A model generated the notes under the pieces. The model did no database searches and was not told the origin of the DNA. It was given only the letters and a program-made list of their open reading frames with translations. A stretch of DNA of 22,356 nt from a virus. Position numbers and translations under genes: made by a program. Of this stretch, positions 1 through 8,105 are shown one piece after another. The number at the start of each line of letters is the position of its first letter. Position 1 is the first letter of the stretch. The stretch is from positions 1 through 22,356 of IMG/VR virus record IMGVR_UViG_3300032265_002214, one strand, 5' to 3'.

Positions 1-3000
1 ATCTTGCCGCAACAAACATACAACGTGGGCGTGATTTAGGCCTTCCAAGTTTAAATCAAATGCGTGTAGCATTAGGGTTTTCAGCATATACTAGCTTTAG
101 TCAAATTACTAGCGATGCAACTATAGCCAATGCATTACATTCAGCTTATGTTAATATTAATAACATAGATTTATGGGTTGGCGGTCTTGCAGAGGATCGC
201 TATCCAGGAGCAATGGTGGGTCCAACATTCCGTGCTATCATAGCAGATCAAATGAGTCGATTACGAGATGGCGATCAATCTTGGTATCAAAATCAACCAT
301 GGAATCCAACAGATTTAACCTGGATTAATAACACTACTTTATCTGATATAATTTTACGTAATACTAATACAGTACACATGCAGACTGATGCATTTGTAGC
401 AGTAGAACGTGCAGACCTTATTTCAGGCGCTGTTCCAAGCATAGTTGCTCGATCACCTAGCACTAGTCCTCCTCCATTGTCCGATACTGCTGGAATAACA
501 TTTACGGTGATTAGTGGATCATTACCGCCTGGATTGATATTGCAAGGTAGTACAATCATCGGAAGTCCGTATATCACACAAGGCACTCCAACATATAATT
601 TCTGTATTAGAGCCAGCAACGGTATTGATTTTTCAGATAGAACATTTACTATACAAGTAGACGGTGCTAATCCTCCTGAGTTTGTTACACCAGCAGGCAA
701 GCTAGCAATAGGGCCTGCACATCAGTTGTATGCGTTGGATAGTAGTTATGTTGACTATCAACTAGAAGCATTTGATCTAAACATAACATTAGGAAAAAGT
801 TTAAAATTCTTTATAGCTAGCGGCGATGGATCATTGCCTCCGGGATTAACATTGTCAGATGATGGTAACATCAGCGGCTATATTATTCCACAACTAATAC
901 TAACTCCTATTATGGGTACCGGTGAGTTTGACCAAGCGTATTATGATATATCTGGATACGATTTTGCACAAATACCTACCGACGGATTTGATAGTTACAA
1001 TTACGATAAAGTATTTTTTGATTATAACCAACCTAGTGTTCTACCAAAAAGTCTAAATGCCAACTATCAATTCCGTGTAACTGTAACAGACGGTATTACT
1101 TTTGCACAAAGAGTTTTTAGAATTTTTGTAATTGGTAACGACGAATTCCGTGCAGATACTACAACTAGAGATGGCTTTGCTGGCGGCTTTACCGCAGATT
1201 CAACCTTCCTAAGAAGTCCTGCATGGTTAAGTAAAACTAATTTAGGTACATTTAGATCTAATAACTATATCACGGTTCCTGTATCCCTATATGATAATTC
1301 AGGAGTTATATTTAGATTAGAAACTACAAATTGCGAAGTATCAGCAGTAACCCGTAGAATAGCACTAGGAGATAACGGTCTTGGCAATACAAAGTTATCT
1401 ATTACCAATGTCGACGGGATTCCAAAATTTGGCCAGTATCTTACATTTGATAATTTCTTAGACGGTGCTACAGGAAAAGTTTATCAAATTTCCGCAGTTG
1501 ATTATATTCTTATCCCGGTAGATGGAACACTTACTAGTGGTAGTAACATGATTACAAATGTTACTAAATTTAATAATTTAAGTGTAGGATCTACAGTAAC
1601 AGGTGTTGGTATTCCTAAGAATACAACAATTACAGCAGTTTATAGATCTTTAAATAGTATCGAACTAAGCAACAATGTAAGAATAACGACCAGTACCACT
1701 GTAAATGTCACTCTTGCTGGTTATTATAGATTAACTCTTACAAGTCCTTTGGAAATTGAAGTTCCAGATCTAACTAGTTTTTATATTGGTTCATTAAGTG
1801 AATTACCTGATGGAACAAGTTTTGATGTTAATACTGGTGAAGTTTACGGGCGTGTTCCTTATTTGCCAAGTGTTACTACTACATATACATTTACCATAAC
1901 AGCCGTAAGATTTAGTACAAATATTAATGACCAGGTAACCAGCTTTAAAACTTTTAATATAACTATATTAGGTAGTATTACAAGTGAGATGACTTGGGTA
2001 AGCCCAGACAATTTGGGATCGATTCCTGCAAACTATCAAAGTACACTAAGAGTTACTGCTACTAATAATATTCCCGGTAGTGTCGTATTATATACATTAA
2101 CCGGTGGATCGTTACCGCCTGGACTTAGCCTTGGCAGCGATGGCGAACTAATTGGAATGCCTAATCAGTTTTATAATGCTAGTACTGGCGAACTTGGTGT
2201 AACTACATTTTACGATATCAATTCATCTGGCCATCGGTTTTCTAATCAAACATTCGATGGAGGTACCACTAGTATTGATAGGCAATTTAAATTTACAGTC
2301 ACAGCTAACGATCAGTACCAATATAGTGCCCTACCAAAAACATTTACATTAACTGTTACAACGCCAAACACATTACCATTCAGTAACGTGTATGCAAAAC
2401 CTTTCCTTAGTATGGCTCAGCGAAGTATATGGCACGATTTTATAAACGATACTACTATTTTCTTACCTGAAAATATTTACAGACCCACAGATCCGTCGTT
2501 TGGAGTACAATCCAATCTTAATATGTTGATCTATGCCGGTATACAAACTGAGGCGGCAGCGGCCTATGTAGCGGCCATGGGTGTTGGATTTAAAAAGAAA
2601 CGATTTAAATTTGGGGCATACATGTCTGCGGTTGCCGTGGATCCGGTTACTAACGAAAGTGTTTACGAAGTCATTTATGTTCCTATGATAGATCCATTAG
2701 AAAACAATGGTAAGCATTTAACCTTAGTTGAGCATACTAAATATCCAGAACCTGTTTCTATTACAGTAGACGAAACTATAGATAATAACTTGTTTAAAAT
2801 TACTACTGATAGTAACGCATACGAAGCAGGTACACCTAAAATAACAAATTATTACCCAAACAGTATTACTAACTGGCAAACACGATTAAGCCAAACTACG
2901 GATCATTTTGATAGTACTGGTAAGTCTATTCCGGCCGAAACTGAACGTAATTATTTGCCGCTGTGGATGCGTAGTATACCCTCTGGATCAAAAACACAAC

Positions 3001-3194
3001 TAGGATATGTGTTATGTGTGCCTGTATGTTTTTGCAAGCCAGGAACTTCAGCAATAATTTTAAGTAAGATAAAAAACAGCGAATTTAGCTTTAATAACAT
3101 TGATTTTACCGTAGATAGGTTCACTATTTCCGCAGTCACGGGTTACACAAGCGATAAATACCTTATATTCAAAAACGATAGGATAACAGTATGA
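1..3194 (+). CDS. Virion-type protein: C-terminal animal heme peroxidase domain fused to Ig-like (He_PIG) repeats (5' partial)
   Basis: The frame is open from base 3 to the left edge, so the ATG at base 60 is internal and the true start lies outside the window. Translation from base 3 gives the motif TNIQRGRDLGLPSLNQ, the hallmark of animal-type heme peroxidases. Its Asn aligns with myeloperoxidase Asn421, which hydrogen-bonds the proximal His. Then follow IDLWVGGLAED, VGPTFRAIIADQ, LRDGDQSWYQN and a LSDIILRNT segment, all in family order up to about base 420. The usual His of RGRDHG is Leu here. The rest is beta-rich, with SLPPGL-type Ig-like repeats at residues about 154, 258 and 684 counted from the base-60 Met. 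Length and composition suggest a tail-fibre or baseplate-associated protein. The proximal and distal His would lie upstream, so activity cannot be judged. It is joined to the next gene by an ATGA overlap. Confidence 0.85.
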   Translation, partial: LAATNIQRGRDLGLPSLNQMRVALGFSAYTSFSQITSDATIANALHSAYVNINNIDLWVGGLAEDRYPGAMVGPTFRAIIADQMSRLRDGDQSWYQNQPWNPTDLTWINNTTLSDIILRNTNTVHMQTDAFVAVERADLISGAVPSIVARSPSTSPPPLSDTAGITFTVISGSLPPGLILQGSTIIGSPYITQGTPTYNFCIRASNGIDFSDRTFTIQVDGANPPEFVTPAGKLAIGPAHQLYALDSSYVDYQLEAFDLNITLGKSLKFFIASGDGSLPPGLTLSDDGNISGYIIPQLILTPIMGTGEFDQAYYDISGYDFAQIPTDGFDSYNYDKVFFDYNQPSVLPKSLNANYQFRVTVTDGITFAQRVFRIFVIGNDEFRADTTTRDGFAGGFTADSTFLRSPAWLSKTNLGTFRSNNYITVPVSLYDNSGVIFRLETTNCEVSAVTRRIALGDNGLGNTKLSITNVDGIPKFGQYLTFDNFLDGATGKVYQISAVDYILIPVDGTLTSGSNMITNVTKFNNLSVGSTVTGVGIPKNTTITAVYRSLNSIELSNNVRITTSTTVNVTLAGYYRLTLTSPLEIEVPDLTSFYIGSLSELPDGTSFDVNTGEVYGRVPYLPSVTTTYTFTITAVRFSTNINDQVTSFKTFNITILGSITSEMTWVSPDNLGSIPANYQSTLRVTATNNIPGSVVLYTLTGGSLPPGLSLGSDGELIGMPNQFYNASTGELGVTTFYDINSSGHRFSNQTFDGGTTSIDRQFKFTVTANDQYQYSALPKTFTLTVTTPNTLPFSNVYAKPFLSMAQRSIWHDFINDTTIFLPENIYRPTDPSFGVQSNLNMLIYAGIQTEAAAAYVAAMGVGFKKKRFKFGAYMSAVAVDPVTNESVYEVIYVPMIDPLENNGKHLTLVEHTKYPEPVSITVDETIDNNLFKITTDSNAYEAGTPKITNYYPNSITNWQTRLSQTTDHFDSTGKSIPAETERNYLPLWMRSIPSGSKTQLGYVLCVPVCFCKPGTSAIILSKIKNSEFSFNNIDFTVDRFTISAVTGYTSDKYLIFKNDRITV
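1524..1716 (+). repeat. Shared beta module, copy 1 (in the peroxidase/Ig protein)
   Basis: This stretch encodes a module with the order GT..(S/N)N.I.NVT.F.NL..G.TVTG.GIP..TTIT..., then a hydrophobic strand and a Ser-Asn turn. A similar module lies in the next gene at 4250-4453. The match is at protein level only. Confidence 0.55.
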
Positions 3195-4789
3195 CAAGTG
3201 CAATTACACCCTCAACAGTTTCAACTACTTTTCCCGTAGCAGGACAAGATAATAATAGCCAGGGTTTTAGAGATAATTTTGCGGCAATTGCCAATAATTT
3301 TACACACGCCGCTAGTGAAATAACAGCTCTCCAAAGGGTATCCATTTTGACTGCTGATTTAGCTACGCAGGTTAACACCGTGGTTAATAATTTACAAGGT
3401 AGCACGTTGAGTAATGGTTTATCTCAACTAATGTCTAATACATTCTATAGTGCTACTGGTGTGTCTGGTAGTGTTACTATCGACCTAAGTCAGGGCGATG
3501 TCCAACAATTTATCCTAGCAGGCAATACTACTTTTAACTTTGCACTTACAGGTTCATCTACAGGTTGGCCAAACTATACCGGTGTAAGTGTGTATAGTAA
3601 AGCTGTCATTCTTTTACAAAGTAATACACTTGGTGTATGGACTCCAACATTTACTACTACTGGCGGTACTGTAAGTTACGATACTAACTTCCCATTCATA
3701 CCAGGCACTACTACCCCAGGAGTTAGTGTTGGTGGCGAAGGTGTTGCTAGCATTGCAGTTGGCACAAAAGGATCTGGATATCAAAGTTTAGTTAGTATTT
3801 CATTTAGTGGTGGCAGTCCTGTTACTAACTATACGTTGCCAACTGCATCGGCAACATACACAGTAGTAGGTGCTAGTGCATCTAACAACATTTATAATAG
3901 TAGTACTGGGGTAGTGACGACGTTAACTGTTACTGGTTCCTCAGGTACTGGACTTACACTAGGTACTGCTACATTAACATTTACCGCACAGCGATATAAA
4001 CCTTATGAAAATGGTGAAACTATTATTGTATCCGGAATGAATCCTAGTGCATATAACGGTGTGTTTACAGTAACCGGTTGTACAACTACTACTGTATCAT
4101 ATACTAGTGCGGCTAGCGGTAGTATGGTATCAGCAGGTACTATTACTGGAGGTACTCCAGGGAACGGATACGCTGTTGGCGATATTGTAGTAATGAATTC
4201 AAATTCAGATGTACAACTAGTAGTATCTGCGATTGCTACATCATTTACCGGCACTGTACGAGCTAACAACAACGTAATCCGCAATGTAACTAACTTTACT
4301 AATATTGCAAACGGATTAACGGTTACTGCGGCTACAGGAACAATTCCTGCCAGTACAACTATTACAGGATTTGATCCTGCCCAGGGCACGGTGACAATCA
4401 GTCAAAATGCTACTGGTACTGGTAGTACAGATAGTGATACATTAATAACCTATGTAAGCTCTACAGGGCCTGTAAGAACACTGACTGGTGCGCCTATTGG
4501 AACATTAACAAACCCAATCGTCGGTGTTCGTGGATTTACAAGTATTACTGGATCTGGATCCGGCCTACGTGCCGCAATTAACTGTGGTGTTGGTGCTATT
4601 AATGTAACAACTCCAGGTGATGGCTATACTACAACTGCTCCTAACGTGTCTATTACTAGCGGTGGAGGTACTGGTGCAACTGCAACTGCTTCAATCACAA
4701 CAGGTACTGGTAATAGAATCCAAGCAATTGAAGCATGGACTGTTAACGGTGGACGAAATGTTTACCTACGTTACTTAGGACAATATTAA
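3191..4789 (+). CDS. Glycine/threonine-rich virion structural protein, probable tail fibre or baseplate component
   Basis: A 532-residue protein very rich in Thr, Ser, Gly and Val. The N-terminus has a PVAGQDNNSQGFRDNF motif followed by a short helical stretch (residues about 15-70). I associate this opening with structural proteins of T4-like aquatic phages. The remainder is predicted beta. It holds loose repeats of the type GSGYQSLVSISFSGG, GNGYAVGDIVV and GDGYTTTAPNVSITSGGG, which are common in phage fibres. Residues about 354-421 resemble a module in the preceding protein. No enzymatic motif is seen. The start overlaps the upstream stop (ATGA) and the stop overlaps the next start (TAATG), so all three genes are probably translated together. 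The structural role is inferred from composition and context. Confidence 0.75.
   Translation: MTSAITPSTVSTTFPVAGQDNNSQGFRDNFAAIANNFTHAASEITALQRVSILTADLATQVNTVVNNLQGSTLSNGLSQLMSNTFYSATGVSGSVTIDLSQGDVQQFILAGNTTFNFALTGSSTGWPNYTGVSVYSKAVILLQSNTLGVWTPTFTTTGGTVSYDTNFPFIPGTTTPGVSVGGEGVASIAVGTKGSGYQSLVSISFSGGSPVTNYTLPTASATYTVVGASASNNIYNSSTGVVTTLTVTGSSGTGLTLGTATLTFTAQRYKPYENGETIIVSGMNPSAYNGVFTVTGCTTTTVSYTSAASGSMVSAGTITGGTPGNGYAVGDIVVMNSNSDVQLVVSAIATSFTGTVRANNNVIRNVTNFTNIANGLTVTAATGTIPASTTITGFDPAQGTVTISQNATGTGSTDSDTLITYVSSTGPVRTLTGAPIGTLTNPIVGVRGFTSITGSGSGLRAAINCGVGAINVTTPGDGYTTTAPNVSITSGGGTGATATASITTGTGNRIQAIEAWTVNGGRNVYLRYLGQY
4250..4453 (+). repeat. Shared beta module, copy 2 (in the 532-residue structural protein)
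   Basis: This stretch encodes GTVRANNNVIRNVTNF, then NGLTVTAATGTIPASTTIT and a TVTISQNATG strand. The order of motifs is the same as in copy 1 at 1524-1716 of the neighbouring gene. It is probably a mobile or duplicated fibre domain. Confidence 0.55.
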
Positions 4790-5019
4790 TGCATCCGTTA
4801 GCCGGTGATTTAGAGAGCCTTAAAGATATTGATTTAGAAAATAAGATTAACGATCTTACCAAAAAATATTTTATGACTCGAAATCCTGGGGTACAAGCCC
4901 AAATGCGTATTATGTTAGACTCATTAAACGAAGAGTTACGTAAACGTCAACAGGCAGCTTTGGAAAAATTGATGGCTAATCGCGATAAAAGCCTTGACAA
5001 ATTAATCAGAGTAAGTTAA
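4789..5019 (+). CDS. Small helical phage protein, function unknown
   Basis: A 76-residue protein, charged and almost entirely helical by composition, with heptad-like Leu/Ile spacing in the C-terminal half (residues about 40-74). It starts inside the upstream stop codon (TAATG), which points to translational coupling with the structural genes. It has no signal peptide, membrane segment or catalytic motif. A small virion or assembly factor is possible from position only. I do not recognise the family. Confidence 0.65.
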   Translation: MHPLAGDLESLKDIDLENKINDLTKKYFMTRNPGVQAQMRIMLDSLNEELRKRQQAALEKLMANRDKSLDKLIRVS

Positions 5020-5029
5020 ACTATAGGCT

Positions 5030-5539
5030 ATGCGCCTAGATCAATTCGGTAATCCCATTTTTAATTCAGTAGATATATTCAAATTCCTTTATCAAGGAAA
5101 ACTTACCAACCTCAAAGATATCACAGTAGATTATAATGATGATATTGAACAGTTGGAACAAACTGCTGGGTTTACCTTTCAACGATTTAATGAACAATTA
5201 CAATCTATTGATATAGCAGATTTTGATCAAGCATTACAAAGCGATTGGTTTATGCCTCCCGAGTATAAAGATTTTGATGTAGAAAAATGGTGCTTGGACA
5301 AATGTACTACACAAGAACAAATTGGCCGCGTCAATGCAGAATTAGATGCATTTAAAGAACGAGGAATGATTCCACTACTACAATGGACCAAACATTTTGT
5401 AGATACTTGCAATTCTAATGGTATCGTTTGGGGAGTAGGCCGAGGATCAAGTGTGGCAAGTTTTGTATTATACTTATTGGGTGTACATCAAATAGATTCA
5501 GTAAAATATAATTTAGACTGGCAGGAATTCCTGAGATAA
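5030..5539 (+). CDS. DnaE-like fragment: stand-alone piece of the DNA polymerase III alpha palm, lacking the catalytic aspartates
   Basis: A 169-residue protein whose last 60 residues match bacterial DNA polymerase III alpha (C-family). IPLLQWTKHFVD leads to NGIVWGVGRGSS (GRGSS at about 137-141), then VLYLLGVHQIDSVKYN and WQEFLR. In full-length DnaE this segment runs directly into the P-E-R-V-S-M-P-D-x-D block that carries two catalytic Asp residues. Here the frame stops right after FLR, and the downstream sequence does not resume the domain. The N-terminal 110 residues are not recognised. Polymerase activity is therefore not expected from this protein alone. It could bind nucleotide or DNA, modulate the host replisome, or be a decaying remnant. 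No good ribosome-binding site precedes the ATG. The gene lies 10 bases after its neighbour. Confidence 0.7.
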   Translation: MRLDQFGNPIFNSVDIFKFLYQGKLTNLKDITVDYNDDIEQLEQTAGFTFQRFNEQLQSIDIADFDQALQSDWFMPPEYKDFDVEKWCLDKCTTQEQIGRVNAELDAFKERGMIPLLQWTKHFVDTCNSNGIVWGVGRGSSVASFVLYLLGVHQIDSVKYNLDWQEFLR

Positions 5540-5547
5540 GTATATAC
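5535..5547 (+). promoter_or_regulatory. T4-late-promoter-like element
   Basis: GATAAGTATATAC overlaps the stop region of the DnaE-like fragment and lies about 20 bases upstream of the next start codon. It resembles the T4 late core TATAAATA and recurs in related forms ahead of other genes in this window. A strong AAGGAG ribosome-binding site follows at 5555-5560. Confidence 0.45.
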
Positions 5548-5566
5548 ATAATCCAAGGAGATTAAA

Positions 5567-5797
5567 ATGGCAAAACAAATTTATAAAACTGCTAGAGGTG
5601 TTGAAATAGACATGATCAAAATGGTTCAAAAGAACGAAATGGAACTTGCAGTTGGCAACGCTAGAGTTAATGCTCGAGGCGATAGAATTGGTCCTAACGG
5701 CCAAATCATTAAAACACGTGAAGAAATCCTTGCTGAACGTGCAGGTATGGGCAACGGCAAAGATCTTAGCGGCCACGATCCAGAGGGTAACGAATGA
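5567..5797 (+). CDS. Small conserved T4-like phage protein, function unknown
   Basis: A 76-residue protein beginning MAKQIYKTARGVEIDM, with a central VGNARVNARGDRIGPNGQII stretch and a charged tail. The TARGVxxDM...NARGD arrangement looks like a small family I associate with T4-like aquatic phages, often listed as structural, but I cannot assign a role. The start is well supported by AAGGAG seven bases upstream. The stop overlaps the GroES-like start (ATGA), so the two are probably co-translated. It has no signal peptide or membrane segment. Confidence 0.7.
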   Translation: MAKQIYKTARGVEIDMIKMVQKNEMELAVGNARVNARGDRIGPNGQIIKTREEILAERAGMGNGKDLSGHDPEGNE

Positions 5798-6222
5798 ATT
5801 TAGATTTAACACCTAAGGTAGGAGTCAAGGTAAAGGGAAAACTTATTCCTATCCGCGACAATGTTTTAGTTACCGATATGGAATTTGGTGAAAGAAAACT
5901 TGGTATGTTTGTACTACCAAGTGATGATGGAAAAAGTGAAGGCGTTCGCCATCGCTGGGGTCGAGTTTGGGCTATTGGGCCTCAACAAAAAGATGTCAAA
6001 GTTGGAGAGTGGATACTGCTTGAACACGGTCGTTGGACTCGTGGGGTTACTGTAGTAGAAGATGACGGTTCCGAAATTATTATCCGTCGTGCAGATATCA
6101 ATGCTATTTTGATGGTCAGCGAAGATAAACCCGATGAGAAATATATGAACGTGCAAGGTGGCCATTCTAAAGTACAGCATCAAGAATGGGATCCAGCCCA
6201 ATTTTCTGGCCCGCAATTTTAA
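5794..6222 (+). CDS. GroES-like co-chaperonin (functional counterpart of T4 gp31)
   Basis: A 142-residue protein with a Cpn10 pattern. LIPIRDNVLVTDMEFGERK corresponds to the first strand. GMFVLPSDDGKSEGVRHR sits where the mobile loop that contacts GroEL would lie. GRVWAIGPQQKDVKVGEWIL matches the VxAVGxG...VxxGDxVL strand, and IRRADINAIL fits the C-terminal strand. It is longer than bacterial GroES (about 97 residues) because of an N-terminal lead and a C-terminal tail. Such proteins cap the host GroEL chamber; T4 gp31 does this to fold the major capsid protein. The gene is translationally coupled to the gene upstream and followed by a strong terminator. The family call is by pattern, and the capsid-folding role is inferred from T4. 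Confidence 0.75.
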   Translation: MNLDLTPKVGVKVKGKLIPIRDNVLVTDMEFGERKLGMFVLPSDDGKSEGVRHRWGRVWAIGPQQKDVKVGEWILLEHGRWTRGVTVVEDDGSEIIIRRADINAILMVSEDKPDEKYMNVQGGHSKVQHQEWDPAQFSGPQF

Positions 6223-6243
6223 AACAAATTATGCCAAACACCT

Positions 6244-6272
6244 ACAGGACTATTGACTAGTCCTGTTTTTTT
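6244..6272 (+). terminator. Rho-independent terminator after the GroES-like gene
   Basis: Perfect 9-bp inverted repeat ACAGGACTA / TAGTCCTGT with a 5-base loop (6253-6257), followed at once by a run of T to 6272. It separates the GroES-like gene from the clamp-loader gene. Confidence 0.85.
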
Positions 6273-6300
6273 CTATATACTAGTACAAACAGGAAAATTT

Positions 6301-7215
6301 ATGAAAGAACTATGGGTAGAGAAATACAGGCCTGATACATTAGAAGGTTATGTATTCAAGGACGAACATCAAAAAACACAAATCGAATCGTGGATTAAAG
6401 AAGGCAGTATTCCACATTTGATGTTCAGTGGAAATGCCGGTGTAGGCAAAACAACTCTTGCTAAGATCTTACTCAATAAATTGGGTGTGCAAGATAGCGA
6501 CATAATGTTTGCTAACGGCAGTAAAGAAGGTCGTAAAATTGAATGGGTTGACAAATTGATTATGTTTTGTCAAACTATGCCGTTTGGCGATTTTAAGGTT
6601 GTGCTAATCGATGAAGCAGATTATCTTAACGTAAATTCTGTACAGCCTGCGCTACGCAACCTTATGGAAGAATACACCCACAGCGTAAGATTCATCCTTA
6701 CCTGTAATTACCCTAATAAAATTATTCCGCCATTGCATAGTCGTTGCCAACGATTACATATTGAAAAAACAGACCTAACTGAATTTACTGCTCGTGCGGC
6801 TACAATCCTTGTTTCAGAAGATATCGAATTCGATCTAGATACATTAGATACGTATGTAAAAGGCACTTATCCAGATTTACGTAAGTGTATTAATAACTTA
6901 CAAATGAATAGTGTTGACGGCAAATTGATCAACCCTCAAACAACAGATTCAAGTTCTGATTATAAAGTCGAAATGGTTAATCTGTTCAAACAAGGCAAGA
7001 TATCCGAAGCTCGTAAACTAATCTGTAGTCAAGCATTACCGGAAGAAATGGATGATATCTATCGCTGGCTGTATGATAATGTAGAACTGTTTGGAGACGA
7101 AGCCAAACAAGACAAGGCCATTCTTATCATAAAGCAAGGACTTGCTGACAACACACTGGTCAGTGATCAGGAAATCAATCTTGCGGCCACGCTTATAAGA
7201 TTGGGGAATCTTTAA
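6301..7215 (+). CDS. 44: Sliding-clamp loader large subunit, AAA+ ATPase (T4 gp44-like)
   Basis: A 304-residue AAA+ ATPase. The N-terminus ELWVEKYRPDTLEGYV is the classic RFC/gp44 box. Walker A is GNAGVGKT at 44-51 and Walker B is VVLIDEAD at 100-107. A TCNY sensor-1 segment (about 134-137) and the SRC arginine-finger motif at 147-149 follow. T4 gp44 is 319 residues. It would load the phage sliding clamp on primed DNA together with a small subunit (gp62), which is not in the window. The frame is open from 6253, but that ATG lies inside the terminator, so I choose 6301. That start has AGGAAA upstream and gives the family N-terminus. A bidirectional terminator follows. Confidence 0.92.
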   Translation: MKELWVEKYRPDTLEGYVFKDEHQKTQIESWIKEGSIPHLMFSGNAGVGKTTLAKILLNKLGVQDSDIMFANGSKEGRKIEWVDKLIMFCQTMPFGDFKVVLIDEADYLNVNSVQPALRNLMEEYTHSVRFILTCNYPNKIIPPLHSRCQRLHIEKTDLTEFTARAATILVSEDIEFDLDTLDTYVKGTYPDLRKCINNLQMNSVDGKLINPQTTDSSSDYKVEMVNLFKQGKISEARKLICSQALPEEMDDIYRWLYDNVELFGDEAKQDKAILIIKQGLADNTLVSDQEINLAATLIRLGNL

Positions 7216-7220
7216 TCGTA

Positions 7221-7247
7221 AAAAAAGGGCTCCTAGAGCCCTTTTTT
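7221..7247. terminator. Bidirectional rho-independent terminator between convergent genes
   Basis: GGGCTC / GAGCCC stem (7227-7232 and 7236-7241) with loop CTA, flanked by six A on the left and six T on the right. It can therefore work on both strands. It lies between the clamp-loader stop (7215) and the stop of the opposing phoH gene (7259). Confidence 0.9.
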
Positions 7248-7258
7248 GTTACATCCTA

Positions 7259-7978
7259 TTAGTCTCCATAAACCGTTAACACCTCCTTCACGGCATTATG
7301 GCGTTCGATGTCTCTCGCGTCAAATTGCACAATGTCAATGTGTCTTAACACAGGGTGACCTTCGAGCAAGTTGCAAAAATTGATTAGTCCATTGTCGTTT
7401 AAACGATCAGCTTGAGCTAAATCTCCTGTTACTACCATTTTAGACCCCTCCCCGAGTCTGGTTAGTAGCATCTTCATTTGATTTACTGTAGCATTTTGCA
7501 TTTCGTCTGCAACAATGTATGCATTTTTAAATGTACGGCCACGCATATAGGCCAATGGGCTTATTTCAATAACTCCATCCTCCAGCATTTTGTTAATGTC
7601 TTTTTGTTGATAATACTCTAGGAAGACGTCGAATATAGGTCTTGTCCAGGGTGCCATCTTTTCATTAATAGTTCCTGGTAAAAATCCTAAATCTTCATCT
7701 ACACTAACGGCGGGTCTTGTTACCACGATTTTGTCAACAACACCTTCCTGAAACAATTTAATCCCGTGTTGAACAGCTAACATGGTTTTACCCGTGCCAG
7801 CAGGTCCAATAGCAAAGACTATGCTTTTGGCACTATCTTGCAGTTTTTGGATATATGTTTCTTGATTAGAATTACGTGGATAGAGGCTCACACGTTGCTT
7901 CTTCGCGGGAAGATATGGTTGGAAATCAATGATATTAACTTCTGATGTAAAACGCTTTTTCACTCGTTGTTTACTCAT
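7259..7978 (-). CDS. phoH: PhoH-like ATPase
   Basis: A 239-residue P-loop ATPase of the PhoH family. Walker A is GPAGTGKT at 58-65, followed by IVVTRPAVSVDEDLGFLPG (about 84-102). Walker B is YIVADEMQNA (about 154-163), then a LTRLGEGSKMVVTGDLAQ segment (about 172-189), all in family order. The first 40 residues are basic and family-variable. PhoH-like genes are widespread in T4-like aquatic phages; a link to phosphate stress or RNA metabolism is proposed but unproven. It is the only clear minus-strand gene here. The start is supported by AGGAG (minus strand, 7990 to 7986). That site lies inside a leader that can fold two ways, described separately. Confidence 0.92.
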   Translation of the reverse strand: MSKQRVKKRFTSEVNIIDFQPYLPAKKQRVSLYPRNSNQETYIQKLQDSAKSIVFAIGPAGTGKTMLAVQHGIKLFQEGVVDKIVVTRPAVSVDEDLGFLPGTINEKMAPWTRPIFDVFLEYYQQKDINKMLEDGVIEISPLAYMRGRTFKNAYIVADEMQNATVNQMKMLLTRLGEGSKMVVTGDLAQADRLNDNGLINFCNLLEGHPVLRHIDIVQFDARDIERHNAVKEVLTVYGD

Positions 7979-8061
7979 TAAGTTGCTCCTACTTTTTGTG
8001 AATAAGTAGGACTTGTAGCGACCGCCTCGATAACTACAGAGGTCCTACACTATTATTTAAC
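7979..8061 (-). promoter_or_regulatory. phoH leader with two mutually exclusive hairpins and a late-promoter-like element
   Basis: On the minus strand, GTTAAATAATAG (8061 to 8050) resembles a T4 late core and would start transcription near 8047. The leader then has arm A, GTAGGAC (8048-8042) plus TGTAG (8038-8034). Arm B is CTACA (8018-8014) plus GTCCTAC (8012-8006), running on to TT. Arm C is AAGTAGGAG (7994-7986), which contains the ribosome-binding site. A pairs with B (7+5 bp, loop 8019-8033). Alternatively B pairs with C (8 perfect bp, 9-base loop), hiding the ribosome-binding site. This is the layout of a translational switch. Function is inferred. Confidence 0.5.
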
Positions 8062-8105
8062 GAATACACAGAATAATAAAGTGATACTGTATGATTTTGA
8101 ACCAG

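Noticed and set aside
60-62. ATG at base 60 as the start of the first gene
   Set aside because: The frame continues upstream to base 3 with a conserved peroxidase motif, so this Met is internal and the gene is cut by the window edge.
4003-4389. Minus-strand open frame within the second structural gene
   Set aside because: It arises from the Thr/Val-rich repetitive coding strand, has no ribosome-binding site, and its composition mirrors the sense gene.
6253-6300. Upstream in-frame start for the clamp-loader gene
   Set aside because: It lies in the loop and T-run of a strong terminator. Starting at 6301 gives the family N-terminus and a ribosome-binding site.
8006-8048. Hairpin between phoH and the 8131 gene as a tRNA or terminator
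   Set aside because: It has no tRNA arms or anticodon geometry and no T-run on either side. The alternative pairing with the phoH ribosome-binding site explains it better.
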